64,000 bases of DNA from positions 4,340,001-4,404,000 of the forward strand of contig CM034109.1 of NCBI GenBank assembly GCA_019914945.1, written 5' to 3'. Positions 11,455 to 21,230 of the stretch are shown here, piece after piece; positions within the stretch are counted from its first letter, which is position 1, and every line of letters starts with the position of its first letter. The position numbers were made by a program, and so were the translations under genes. Below the pieces are notes generated by a model that saw only the letters and a program-made list of their open reading frames with translations, was not told where the DNA came from and did not search any database. This DNA comes from Typha latifolia (taxonomy: Eukaryota; Streptophyta; Magnoliopsida; Poales; Typhaceae).

Positions 11455-11961
11455 TGCTTCCTTAACATTTTTAGGTTCAAAAGAAGATGTATAACAAGTA
11501 AATAATACCTCACTTTGGATTTGTCATCTTGTCTTCATTGGTTCACTCACATCTCCGATCACTTGTATAGTGAATGATATAGTTTCACTCAAGCTAATGG
11601 CTCTAGTACATTGCGGTCATCTTTGTTCATTTCAACCTTATCCTTATCCTGTTTCTCAATTGATAGACAAAGCTCCTTTTCCAAGTCTTCATCATGTGTA
11701 CCTGTAGGACTCAGAATAGGAGTAACTTTAGTTTTGTCAGCAGTGGTTTCATCTATAATAACATTAGCAGATTCCATAACAATAGAAGTGTCAAGGTTAA
11801 ATACTCTGTATGCTCTGCTATTATTAGAATACCCTAAGAAGATGCCCTTACTACTCCTAGTGTCAAATTTAGTCAAGTGTTCTCGATCACGCAAGATATA
11901 GCATTTGCTACCAAATACTCGAAAATATTTAACACTAGGTTTCTTACCTTTCCATTCGTTT
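11455..11961 (-). pseudogene. Copia integrase C-terminal and INT-RT linker of element N
   Basis: Minus-strand reading 11955 to 11589 gives KGKKPSVKYFRVFGSKCYI, then REHLTKFDTRSSKGIFLGYS and AYRVFNLDT. This is the standard C-terminal motif of copia integrase, followed by an acidic, low-complexity linker. The segment that should precede it, between QQMARVML and WKGKKP, is replaced by an LTR fragment. Confidence 0.82.
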
Positions 11962-12229
11962 CGTTATAGATAGATTCCGAATCTGGAGAAGTCTTGAATA
12001 CCAAAGTTGTAGATCTAGAGGTTGATGATCTTATCCCACTAGTTTGATATTATTCGGACATCTATAAAATATTCTGTGAATATTTTTTTGAAACTGCACA
12101 GAGCTGGATTTAGCTAATTAATAAAATCCTAACCTTCTAACTAAATTAAATAAGCAAATAAGATAACTAGACTCAATCCATTGAGTCTAATCTCCCTTTG
12201 ATGTGATCCGATCTAACCCGGTTCGCATC
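11962..12229 (-). repeat. LTR fragment (module beta, H-like) inside the copia integrase
   Basis: On the minus strand it begins TGATGCGAACC at 12229, like the 3' LTR of H (TGATGCGAACTC at 59341). It contains the AGACTCAAT..ATTGAGTCT palindrome and runs about 268 bp before switching into integrase sequence. Only the LTR start is present, so the rest of the inserted element was lost together with part of integrase. Confidence 0.78.
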
Positions 12230-12576
12230 AGAAGCATAACCCTAGCCATTTGCTGCACAACATGGTTCTTTCTCTCCACAATCTCGTTCTGAATACTAAG
12301 AGAATCACAAAATATGGAAAACTTCTCATTTTCAAATTCTCTACTATGATCAGAACGAATCTTAATTAGGGTAGTAGATTTTTTTTTCTGCAGTTTCAAG
12401 CATAGTGATTTAAAAACTTTAAAGGTTTCAGACTTCTCACGTAAAAAGGCAACCCAGGTATATCCGGAGTAATCATTGACCATTAAGAATATATACCATT
12501 TACCTCCAAGACTTTCCATTTTTGTTGGATCCATTAAGTCCATGTGGACTAATTGTAACAAACGGCTAGTGGTCAC
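12230..12576 (-). pseudogene. Copia integrase catalytic core of element N
   Basis: Minus-strand reading has LLQLVHMDLMDPTK (first Asp), FLMVNDYSGYTWV (D-Y-S), KIRSDHSREFEN (second Asp region) and QNEIVERKNHVVQQMARVM (catalytic Glu). This is the D-D-E core that inserts the cDNA. It is cut at VML by the LTR fragment next to it. Confidence 0.87.
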
Positions 12577-12950
12577 TTTTGGACATTTTTTTCATCTTAG
12601 GTATTACTCTTACCACTTCTTGTTTGGACAGATTAAACAATTTCTTGTGATTCACATGTCCAAGACGTTGATGCCAAAGATCTGCAATATCTAAAGAAGC
12701 ACCGTTACATTTCAGATTATGTGAAGTTCTAACAACATAGCAATTATCAAATATTCTAAATCCAAAACATATAACATTACCATCATGACCTAGAATAATA
12801 CGATCATTTTTGGAGAATTTTACCTCATAATCTTCATCACAAAATTGACCGATGCTCAGTAGATTTGCTTTCAAGCCTTTAACATAAAGAACATTTTCAA
12901 GTTACTTTTCTTGACCTATATGGCATTTGTTTTCACCCTATAAATGAAGG
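12566..12950 (-). pseudogene. Copia protease-integrase junction and HHCC domain of element N
   Basis: Minus-strand reading has MKANLLSIGQFCDEDYEVKF, the usual stretch after protease, and LWHQRLGHVNHKKLFNLSK, the His-His half of the integrase zinc domain. The expected CxxC that follows is not in frame (KMKKMSKSDH, then a shift). A protease D-S/T-G motif was not found, so that part is decayed. Confidence 0.78.
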
Positions 12951-14604
12951 CACTTCTAGGTTTTTGTAAAAATTTGCAATGAGGTTGAATATGCCCTAGA
13001 ATGCCACAATGAAAGCATGTCGGAACAAACCATTATTTACTCACCTTTAGTTGAGGAGTATGTCTAAAGTTTACCTTTTGCGCCGTTGAAGATTTACCAG
13101 TTTATTGATTCATCTTCAGTTTAGAGACATTCATTTAGGATTGCTTTATAAATATGGTTGATGAACTCAGGTTTTCTTCTTTTTATATACCTGCAGAAAC
13201 AAAGACAGTTTTGGTATTTGAATTACTAGTGTATCCAACTCCATACCTATTTTTCCTAGAAATCTAAGCGTTTAAAATCTCGTTAAGTTGCTGAGTAAGG
13301 TTTTTGACATGTTCAAATTTTAATTTGTGCTTCTCCTCAAATTAATTTCTTTCTGGTTCGATTACCTTGAGTCGTTGAAGTAGTTTAAGATTACTCTTCT
13401 TGAGTTTAAACAACTCTAGGTACAAATCATTCTAGGCCTTTTGTATTTCTGATTCTTCTTCTTTAGCTGGTAACACATCCTGTTCATTTATACTATCAAA
13501 ATTAACAACAGAGTCAGTATTAAAAAGAGAGAAGACGAAAGCTACAAAGTTCTCTCGGTCTTTCTCAGAATCATCATCAGATTCATCTGAGTCATCCCAA
13601 GTGACTTTCATAGCTTTACCCTTCCTCTTAAGACGATTACAACATTCTTGTGCGATCTGTCCAAAACTATAACATTCAAAATATAGAACATTATTATCAG
13701 AATTCTTATTTTTCTATTTCACATTGTTGTTGCTCACCCCAGTATTCGAACACACAGGATTCTTCTTTTCTCAAGTTTTTCAACATTTAACTTGTTTGGC
13801 TTCCGAAAAAATTTATTGAACTTTTTAACAAATATAGCCAACATCTCAACATCTAAATCACCTTCATTATCAGACTCCTCTAAATTTTGTTCAACAGTGG
13901 TTAAGGTCATACCTTTGGACTTCCTAGGTTTTGAAAGGCTAGACTCAAATATTTATAGATTTTCTATTAATTGTTCAATCTTTATAGAATCGATGTCCTT
14001 ACTTTCCTCAATAGCTATAACTTTTGCTTGAAACCTTTCTGGGAGAGACCTAAGGATCTCACGAACAATTCTATTTTCAAAAATTTTCTCTCCTAGGTTG
14101 AAACTATAGTTAACTATATCACTAGGCTTTGCATAGAACTCATCAAATGTCTCATTCTCCTCTATACTTAGAGTTTCAAAACTAGTAGTCAACCTCTAAA
14201 GTTTAAAAAGTTTTACAACTATGGTTCCTTTGTGAGTAGTTTCTAAGATCGTCCAAGCTTCTTTTGCTATCTCATAAGTAGAAATTCTTCTAAATTCTTC
14301 TGAGGAAACACAACTAAAAATTGCATTTATTGCCTTGCTATTCCATCCAACTGTTTCATAATCTACCCTATCCCACGACTCCATCAGTTTCTTAACAAGC
14401 TTATTATTCACCATGTACATTGGTGGACTCTAACCGTTCACAACGACAATCCATACTCGCTTATCTATAAACTTCAAGTAAGCTCTCATCCTAGCTTTCC
14501 AATATTCATAATATGATCCATGTAGAATAGGAGGTCTAATAGACGATTGTCCATCTCTATGAAAATCCATGCCTATCTGATCTCTCTCTAAGGGTGAGAG
14601 AACC
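12951..14604 (-). pseudogene. Copia gag of element N, broken
   Basis: Minus strand from near 14570: PPILHGSYYEYWKARMRAYL (N-terminal gag motif), EEFRRISTYEIAKEAWTIL (14420 to 14196), then EENETFDEFYAKPSDIVN and VREILRSLPERFQAKV (14192 to 13953), the UBN2-type gag core. At 13700-13620 is a degenerate knuckle (CYSFGQIAQECC) followed by an acidic DSDESDDDSE stretch. Near 13030-12965 is a second knuckle, CFHCGILGHIQPHC. Two knuckles and a long gag fit Sireviruses. Stops separate the pieces. Confidence 0.83.
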
Positions 14605-14617
14605 GGCTCTGATACCA
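14605..14617 (-). other. Primer-binding site of element N
   Basis: Minus strand TGGTATCAGAGCC, a perfect initiator Met tRNA complement, two bases from the LTR end. Confidence 0.88.
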
Positions 14618-15162
14618 ATTGAAAAAACACCTAGACACACATATGTATCTAAACCCTAGGCAATGATATCACTCCGTTGCTTAAGTAAAAAGAGGAAGAA
14701 ATATTAAAAAACAAAATCAAAGATGGATGCCAAGATTTTAATGTGGAAAACCCTAAACGAAAAAAACCACGGATCCAAACTCGGATCAAAACCCATCACT
14801 AGAATAATGACAGTTACAAGACTGACTAACAAAACAACTTGTCGATCCCCTTGACTTTGTTCCTCTTAGTCTTGCTTGCTAGTTACCATGATTCACTGCT
14901 TCTCGTGATTGATATCCAACCTTAGTAATTCTTGAGATTGATCTTTCGTCTAGATAACCCTTAAGACGAAAGTTTAAGCCTTGTAGAAGAGTCGGACCTT
15001 ATTGGCTGAAGAAACGATATAGCTTCAAGAATTCTCCTTCAAATTGTTTCACCAACCCCCCTAGAGTTAGGGCATCACAATACTTATATATGATCTCCAA
15101 GATAGAGCCAAATCCAAGTCTTATCCAAACTCATGAAAGTCCAAAAATTGCAAACTTTGTAG

Positions 15163-15595
15163 GTGCGTTCAAACGTGGCCCGAGTGCGTTCGAACGACCT
15201 AACTTAATCTTAGGTGCGTTCGAACGGGCCCAAGTGCATTCGAACGCAGCAGCTTGATTTTAACAGATTGTGTTTGAACGGGCAAGTACACTCCTCTGGA
15301 TGTATGAATGCGTTGTGAATGTAGTAGAGTACGTTCGAACGACCCTTGACTACGTTCGAACGCATGCAAAAATAGCACTCTTTGTCTGTGCGAACGTCAG
15401 TGCTCGCGTTCGAACGCGCTCAAAAATAGCACTCACTGTCTGTGTGAACGCCACTGCTCGCGTTTGAACACGCTCAAAAATAGCACTCACTATCTGTGTG
15501 AATGCTAGTGCTCGTGTTCGAACACGCTGTAAACGCCACTCTCTATCTATGCGAACGTGGTGTGAACGCATTGTGAACACGGTGTGAACGCGAAG
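15163..15595 (-). promoter_or_regulatory. U3 palindrome cluster (module alpha) in the copia LTR
   Basis: About a dozen variants of GCGTTCGAACGC lie upstream (minus strand) of the TATA-like site at 15090. This is the same motif and relative place as in the Ty3 LTRs K, C1, C2, F1, F2 and J, although the rest of the LTR is unrelated to them. Confidence 0.65.
15353..15560. repeat. 54-bp tandem repeat carrying TTCGAACG palindromes
   Basis: Units begin at 15353, 15407, 15461 and 15515 (the last partial). Each starts with a CGTTCGAACGC-like palindrome followed by AAAAATAGCACTC and a CTGTGTGAACGC-like half site. Later units carry C-to-T changes in CG positions, as expected from methylation decay. 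Confidence 0.88.
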
Positions 15596-15707
15596 ACTAA
15601 TCTCCTTTAATCTTGTAATTTTTCAATCCAAATAATTCCTAGACTTGTATAAATGCTCATGTACATGTATAAAAATACTTAGAATATTTCGTACACAATT
15701 GCCAACA

Positions 15708-16473
15708 CTAAAAACCTAACACGATTCGTTGCGATTGTGCAAGGGATTTGGGATCCATGGGTGGAGGCACAAATTCCTAGGTATAGGATGGAGGTGATGA
15801 TGGAGTGGAGGCCGGGTAGTTGATGGTGGTGGCTCAGCAATAGATGATGGTGGTTGGTAAAAACTGTTCGGGAGGTAGAGAAGGTTAAGATAAAGAGACG
15901 AAGGGGGAGAAGTTGGCCTGCCCTACGGGACTAGGGGGATCGGCGGTATAGGGAAATTAGAAGCTAGACGAGATTGTGCCAACAGAAGAGGTGGCGCTCA
16001 TTGGTGAAGAGGGAGGATGGAGATGTAGAGGCCTGTGGCCTAGTTGAGAGAGATGCCAGGGCAAAAGCTAATTAATCTTTCATTCCAAGCATGCCTAAGA
16101 TACAAGCCAAAAGACCCTATTTATAGAGATTAAATTGAAAAGTCTAAAATAAATTTAATTAAACTAGTCTTCATTATCTTCTCGGATTAACCATTTATTT
16201 TTCAACAAATAGATTCCAAACATGGAGAAGTAGTGAATACCAAATTTGTAGATCTGGAGGTTGCGGTCTTCTCCAATTGATATTATTTGGATATTTGTAG
16301 AATATTCTGTGAATATTTTTCCAAAATTGCATAGAGCTAGATTTAGCTAGTTAAATAAAATTCTAACATACTAAAACTTTGACTAAACCACATAAGAATA
16401 ATAAATAAGATAACTAGACTTGATCTATCAAGCCAAATTTCTTTCAAAGTGATCCGATCTAGTCCTAATCACA
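15708..16473 (-). repeat. LTR M, probably truncated solo LTR
   Basis: On the minus strand it starts near 16473 (TGTGATTAGGACTAG) with module beta, then has a TATA-like TATAAATAGGG (16125 to 16115), then a C-family R-U5 (the GATCCATGGGTGGAGGCAC block near 15750-15770 and GAAGGGGGAGAAG near 15900). So U3 is of E/H type and R-U5 of C/F2 type. The inner end near 15710-15725 abuts the copia LTR and is unclear. Confidence 0.65.
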
Positions 16474-16638
16474 CCAAAGATAAGAGAGCTAAACATAGGA
16501 GAGAGAGAGGGGAGTGGGAGAGAAAGAGTCGGGAGGAAGGGAAAGAGAGGGAAGTGGTAATAACTTGACTTCTCTATTATTTTTTTGGATGTCATAATTT
16601 TGGTGCGCAAAGGAAAAATAACAAGAATGAAAGGCTAG
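16474..16638. other. Short flank between LTR M and solo LTR B2
   Basis: GA-rich stretch (16500-16555) and AT-rich sequence; nothing recognised. It ends in gctag (16634-16638), the left target copy of B2. Confidence 0.5.
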
Positions 16639-17576
16639 TGTAATGCCCCCTTCCGGCACGAGCACGTGTACGCCCACGCGCCCACACGGCATGTGCAGCG
16701 CACGCAATAGGACGGGCAGGGCCACCACGCATAGATACATCCCTATGTTCACATAATCCATCATATTATAAATCATACTGTGAACCAAATAAACCTGTAA
16801 CATATCCATATCTAAAACTATAACAGTCATACTAGACAGCTACATAATTTGGAAGGGCCCACACAGGCTACGATAAATTATTAAGATACAACTAAAATAA
16901 CTAATACATGAGTACACTATAATCCATCCCATATTATACAAATCATCATCTATACAATTGAGTAAAAATATTAAATAATGGTACAACTCAATATCTAGAT
17001 AAATTATCTTCTATACCATCTCACATCTATAGCTCACCTCATCTTTGCGCTAAAATATCTTTTTTGGATATCTCAAGTCGCTATCACATACCATAATATC
17101 TAGGGGAGATTAGAAAAGAAATAAAAAGAGTCATGAGCAAAAGGCTCAGTGAATAGACCTTATCTCGAATTAGTATGCCAAATAGAGAGTAAATCATTTA
17201 TTGGATAATATGAATGAGAATGAAGCATGATGTCATGTTAAACATGTATATATGTATCCTCGATAACATATATATAAATGAAATCAATTATCATAAATGA
17301 GCATATTATGTCCTCAACCAAAAATATATCTCACGATGAAATTATAATATAACATCACCCAACATAACAACATATAAAGTATAACAATCATGATCTAGTG
17401 ATAATAATCATATCAATATTAATGCATTATGCATGCCAACTACTCGATATCATATATGTTAGAGTCGGATATAATCCTCATATTTTTCATTATCACAGTC
17501 ATTTGTCTCAACTCTGAATATCATCCACCATGTTGGACTACGATATCTAGCCCCAAACTCAATGCACATCATGCCA

Positions 17577-17812
17577 CAAGCTCAGAGCATACTCTATCAT
17601 ACACTAAGAGTATCTCTAGAGATAAATCATACCCTACCATACATTAATAGTATCTTAGAAGAAAATAATACTCTGTCATACGCTAAAGGTATCTTAGTAA
17701 ATAATCATACCCTGCCATACGCTAATGGTATATCAATGATAGTTGTACCCTGTCATACGCTAAGAGTATAACCATCAGCCATCACCATACTCTGCCAAAC
17801 GTTAAGAATATG
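17577..17812. repeat. Tandem stem-loop repeat in B2
   Basis: About six units of roughly 35-50 bp. Each has an imperfect inverted repeat of the type ATACCCTGCCATACGCTAA..GGTAT. Other B copies (2530-2600, 20240-20311, 38010-38090, 45150-45220) have only two units, so this is a local expansion. Confidence 0.82.
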
Positions 17813-18509
17813 TCTAGTACTAGTTTGGACCAGATATCGTTCTAGCCCTCACATCTCATACACATGTATTTTTATGATTTTCTAATATATGATAGACCAT
17901 ATTTATATATATCCAATACTACAGCAGATCATGTAAGTCAGGTATTTAGGTGGTAAATAGGCCAAGAGAAAAATGATGCAATGCAGTCTCCAACCATGCA
18001 TACTCCTGCTAGTCTATCACATGCACATTCATGATAGAGATCATCTCGACATAAAACCGTAACAGTATAGTCATCTCCAATCATCTCTATATATCACCAA
18101 TGTACTCATATCGCAAATCAGCCTAATCAAAATGCATGATTTTAATATGCTCGACTAAAATTATACATAATTATACTCGAGGTCAAAACATGCTGGAGGC
18201 GAAAACATACATATACATAATTAAAATCATACACTAAAGTCATATAATCATGGTGGAGGCCAAAACATACATATTCATAATTATATAATATATTCTAATT
18301 TGAGAAAGGGGTCATAGAGGATAAGACTACTCAATGTCTGATTAGAAGACCCAATACACGTATCCATCATGTCCATCGATCAATCATCACACTTTACTAG
18401 CAAGGTCCACGAGGTCTTAAATAAGGGGGTTGGGATCTAGGCTACGGAGGTGGCGATGATGGCGACAACGATGACGACAATAGTGGCAGGCCGTTGTCGG
18501 TAAGAGAAG

Positions 18510-18630
18510 GAGAGAAAGAGAGAGAGGTAATTGAGAGAGAGAGGAGGGTATGAGAGAGAGAGAGAGCATGAGAGTCTTAGAGAGAGAGAGGCGGTGATGG
18601 GGGCATGGCGACAACGGCAGGCTGGCGTCG

Positions 18631-18690
<60 letters not shown>

Positions 18691-19160
18691 TTGAGAGAGA
18701 AAGGAGGGTAAGAGAGAGTAAAAGAGATAGTACGAGAGAGTCTTGGAGAGAGAGAGCTATAGAGAGAGAGGCGGTAAGAGGGAGTGCGGCGGCGGTGACG
18801 GCGACGGTAGCAAGCCGGCATTAGTAAGAGAAGGAGAGTAAAGGAGAGCTTGCGAGAGAGAGGTGATTGAGAGAGAAAGAGAGAGTGAGAGAGAGAGCTA
18901 TAAGGAGAGAGAGGCAATGTGGGGGTTGTGCCGGTGGCGATGGTAGTGATGGTGATGGCCAGAAGGAGAGAGAGAGAGGAGGGTAAAAGAGAGAGTGAGA
19001 GAGAATTAGAGAGAGAGAGAAAGGCGGTGAAGGGGTTGCGGTGGCAGTGGTAGTAATGGTGGTGGCTGGTCGGCATCGAGGAGAGAGAGATCGAAAGAGA
19101 GGGAGAGAGAGAGATCGAAAGAGAGGGAGAGATCGAAAGAGAGGGAGAGAGAGAGATAGT
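18510..19160. repeat. Expanded GA-rich microsatellite of B2
   Basis: Interrupted (GA)n tracts, the longest at about 18633-18687. They are separated by a GC-rich unit (GGCGATGGTGGCGACGG-like) that recurs several times, so a larger tandem structure seems present. The 312-residue Ser/Leu/Pro-rich open frame on the minus strand (19355 to 18417) is a by-product of this repeat. Confidence 0.88.
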
Positions 19161-19238
19161 GAACGAGGGGAAAGGCGGCAGTTGTGGCGGCGGCGGGGCC
19201 CGCCCCGCCGCAACTAGCTGGCTTGACCCAATTGGGTG

Positions 19239-19345
19239 TGTAACGCCCCCCCGCCCGGCACGGGCACGTGCACGCCCACGTGCCCATGCGGCACATGCGG
19301 CGCACGCGACAGGTCGGGCGGGGCCCGTCACGCGTAGATACTCTC
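19239..19345 (-). promoter_or_regulatory. GC-rich terminus of B LTR with G-box hairpin
   Basis: GGGCACGTG (19262-19270) and CACGTGCCC (19277-19285) form a 9-bp inverted repeat with a 6-base loop. Each arm holds a CACGTG G-box. Versions of the same end are seen at 9181-9237, 46060-46091 and 47870-47922. A role in binding or in RNA structure is possible but unproven. Confidence 0.45.
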
Positions 19346-20328
19346 CTATGCACATATAATCATGACATCATCAAATAAAACATGTTAACCTATCCATGAT
19401 CACATAATCCATCACCAAATACATCATATTATCAACCAAATAAACTTGTTAACATATGAATATCCAAGTCCATAATGACCACTACATAATCTGGTAGAGC
19501 CCACATAAGCCACAACAAACCATCAAGATACAACTAAACAACTGATACACGAGTGCTCTATAATCTGACATGTACTATATAAATCATCATCTAATATAAT
19601 AAGGTACAAATATAACAAACAACGATACAACTCAAAGTCTGGTTAAATTATCTTCTATACCGCTTCACGTCTATAGCTCACCTCATCCTTGCTTTAAAAT
19701 ATCTCATCATGATACCTTAAGTCGATATCATGTATCATAATATCTGGGGGGGTTTAGAAAAGAAATAAAGAGAGTCATGAGCAAAAGGCTCAGTGAATAG
19801 ACCTTACCCCGAATCAATGATGCCAAACAGAGAGTAAATCAAGACTGGACAATATGAATCAGAAAGAGTATCATGTCATGAATGAGTAAATAAATGTGTC
19901 CTCAATAATACATAAATGAAATATATATAACATGTCATAACTGATAAGACTACATAATCCTTGACAATGAATAAATAGGTCACCACGTCATATGATCATC
20001 ATAACTCTCTCTCAAATATGATATATGATGCATGTCGACCATGACAATGCTATGATATCAAATGCAATCATATATGATGTATATTGACCACTCAATAATC
20101 AGGTATGTCAGATAATAATGAAATCATATGCATTTCTTAACATCACGATCATCACCGACATCCCGGTATAATATCATCATATTAGACCATTGTGCACAGC
20201 CAACACTCGGTACCTGGTCTCAACATCATGCCCGAAGGCTCCGAGCATACTCTGCCATCGGCAAGGAGTATTTCAAATATAACCATACCCTGCCATCCGC
20301 TAAGGGTATCAACATCCATCCAGACCGG

Positions 20329-20412
20329 TGATACGATCACGCCTCTGGCTATGGAGCTCTGATACCAGCTTGATACGATCACGCCTCTGGCTATGGAGCT
20401 CTGATACCAGCT
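20329..20412 (-). repeat. Two 42-bp units of primer site plus LTR end at the tip of C1
   Basis: Units at 20329-20370 and 20371-20412 are identical. On the minus strand each reads AGC, TGGTATCAGAGC, a 17-base leader-like spacer, then GATCGTATCA, the LTR end. C2 has one such unit and C3 none. Confidence 0.9.
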
Positions 20413-21011
20413 TGGTACGATCTCGCCTTTTTGGTAAAGGGTCGATCTCTTCCAATTCTTGATCTGGACTAGATCTGGCATGAAACTTTAAAATAAGATC
20501 CCGAAATTTGCCGCCGTCGGATCGATGTGAATCTTTGATATGTTGTAGCCCCAGAAAAGAGCTTTCCAACAAATCTAGTTAGAGGCGAATCGGATGTGGG
20601 GATTTCGAGATATCGTCCGATTTGTGGACAAAGGTCAGATGGTCTGTTTTGGATCCGTGGATGGAGGCACGTGATCCTAGGTAATGGTGGTTGAAGGTGG
20701 ACCGGCGTTAATGTGGTGGCACCGGTGAAAAGTGATGGTGGAAGGGTTATGGTTGATGGAAGGATTAGGGTAAGTGTTGGATAGATTGGACGAAGGGGGA
20801 GAAGAGGGCCACCCCTAAGGGACTAGGGTGATTAGCCGGACGAGGGAGGTTAGAAGCGGCGTCGCCGGGGATTGAGAGAACGGGAGCGAAGAAGACGAAG
20901 GAGGCAAGGCAAAACTCAATCTCAATAATCAATAATCAATTTGGTTGCCTACCACATCCTTTTATAGGCTAACCAACAACTCAAATTAACCCTAAAAACA
21001 CAATTTTCGTC

Positions 21012-21230
21012 GACCGCGTTCGAACTCGCCCGATCGCGTTCGAACGCACCGAGTTCGCTCTTCTAGATTTGCGAACGCAATGCATGCGTTCGAACATGCG
21101 ATCGAACGCGCTTGTCGATATTTGCACCGCGTTCGAACGCACAGTACATTCTCTTCACCATGTTCACAACCCCGTTCACAAACCGCGTTTGAACTCACTC
21201 CACCCGCGTTCGAACGCGAGTTACAAAAAA
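21012..21230 (-). promoter_or_regulatory. U3 palindrome cluster (module alpha) in C1
   Basis: Several perfect GCGTTCGAACGC sites plus half sites such as TTTGCGAACGC, upstream of the TATA-like site on the minus strand. Confidence 0.62.

Larger units (their letters stand above)
9238..15707 (-). mobile_element. Element N: Ty1-copia retrotransposon, Sirevirus-like, 3' LTR missing
   Basis: On the minus strand: 5' LTR (15707 to 14620), primer site (14617 to 14605), gag with two degenerate zinc knuckles, INT, RT, RNase H, then a long A/T-run 3' region. The order INT before RT defines Ty1-copia. A long gag with a second knuckle (CFHCGILGHIQPHC) and a long non-coding tail after RNase H resemble Sireviruses. 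Integrase is interrupted by an LTR fragment (11962-12229). The left end is lost at the B fragment. If the LTR start is TGTTAG rather than TGTTGG, the right edge is 15721. Confidence 0.82.
14620..15707 (-). repeat. 5' LTR of copia element N
   Basis: Read on the minus strand it starts TGTTGGCAATTGTG at 15707 and ends GTGTTTTTTCA at 14620. It contains the module-alpha palindrome cluster (15163-15595), a TATA-like TATATAAG (15090 to 15083), and a long R-U5. The start could instead be TGTTAGG at 15721, 14 bp further out; without the other LTR this cannot be settled. Confidence 0.78.

Noticed and set aside
15163..15595. Possible CRISPR-like array of regularly spaced repeats
   Set aside because: Units are contiguous 54-bp tandem repeats without unique spacers, inside a plant LTR.
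18417..19355. Open frame of 312 residues on the minus strand, the longest in the window
   Set aside because: It runs through (GA)n tracts and reads as Ser/Leu/Pro repeats; all three frames and both strands are open in the same place, so it is a microsatellite effect.
21012..21230. GTTCGAAC resembles the B box of tRNA genes and Pol III promoters
   Set aside because: No A box at the right distance, no cloverleaf, no T-run terminator; the last positions of the B-box consensus do not fit.
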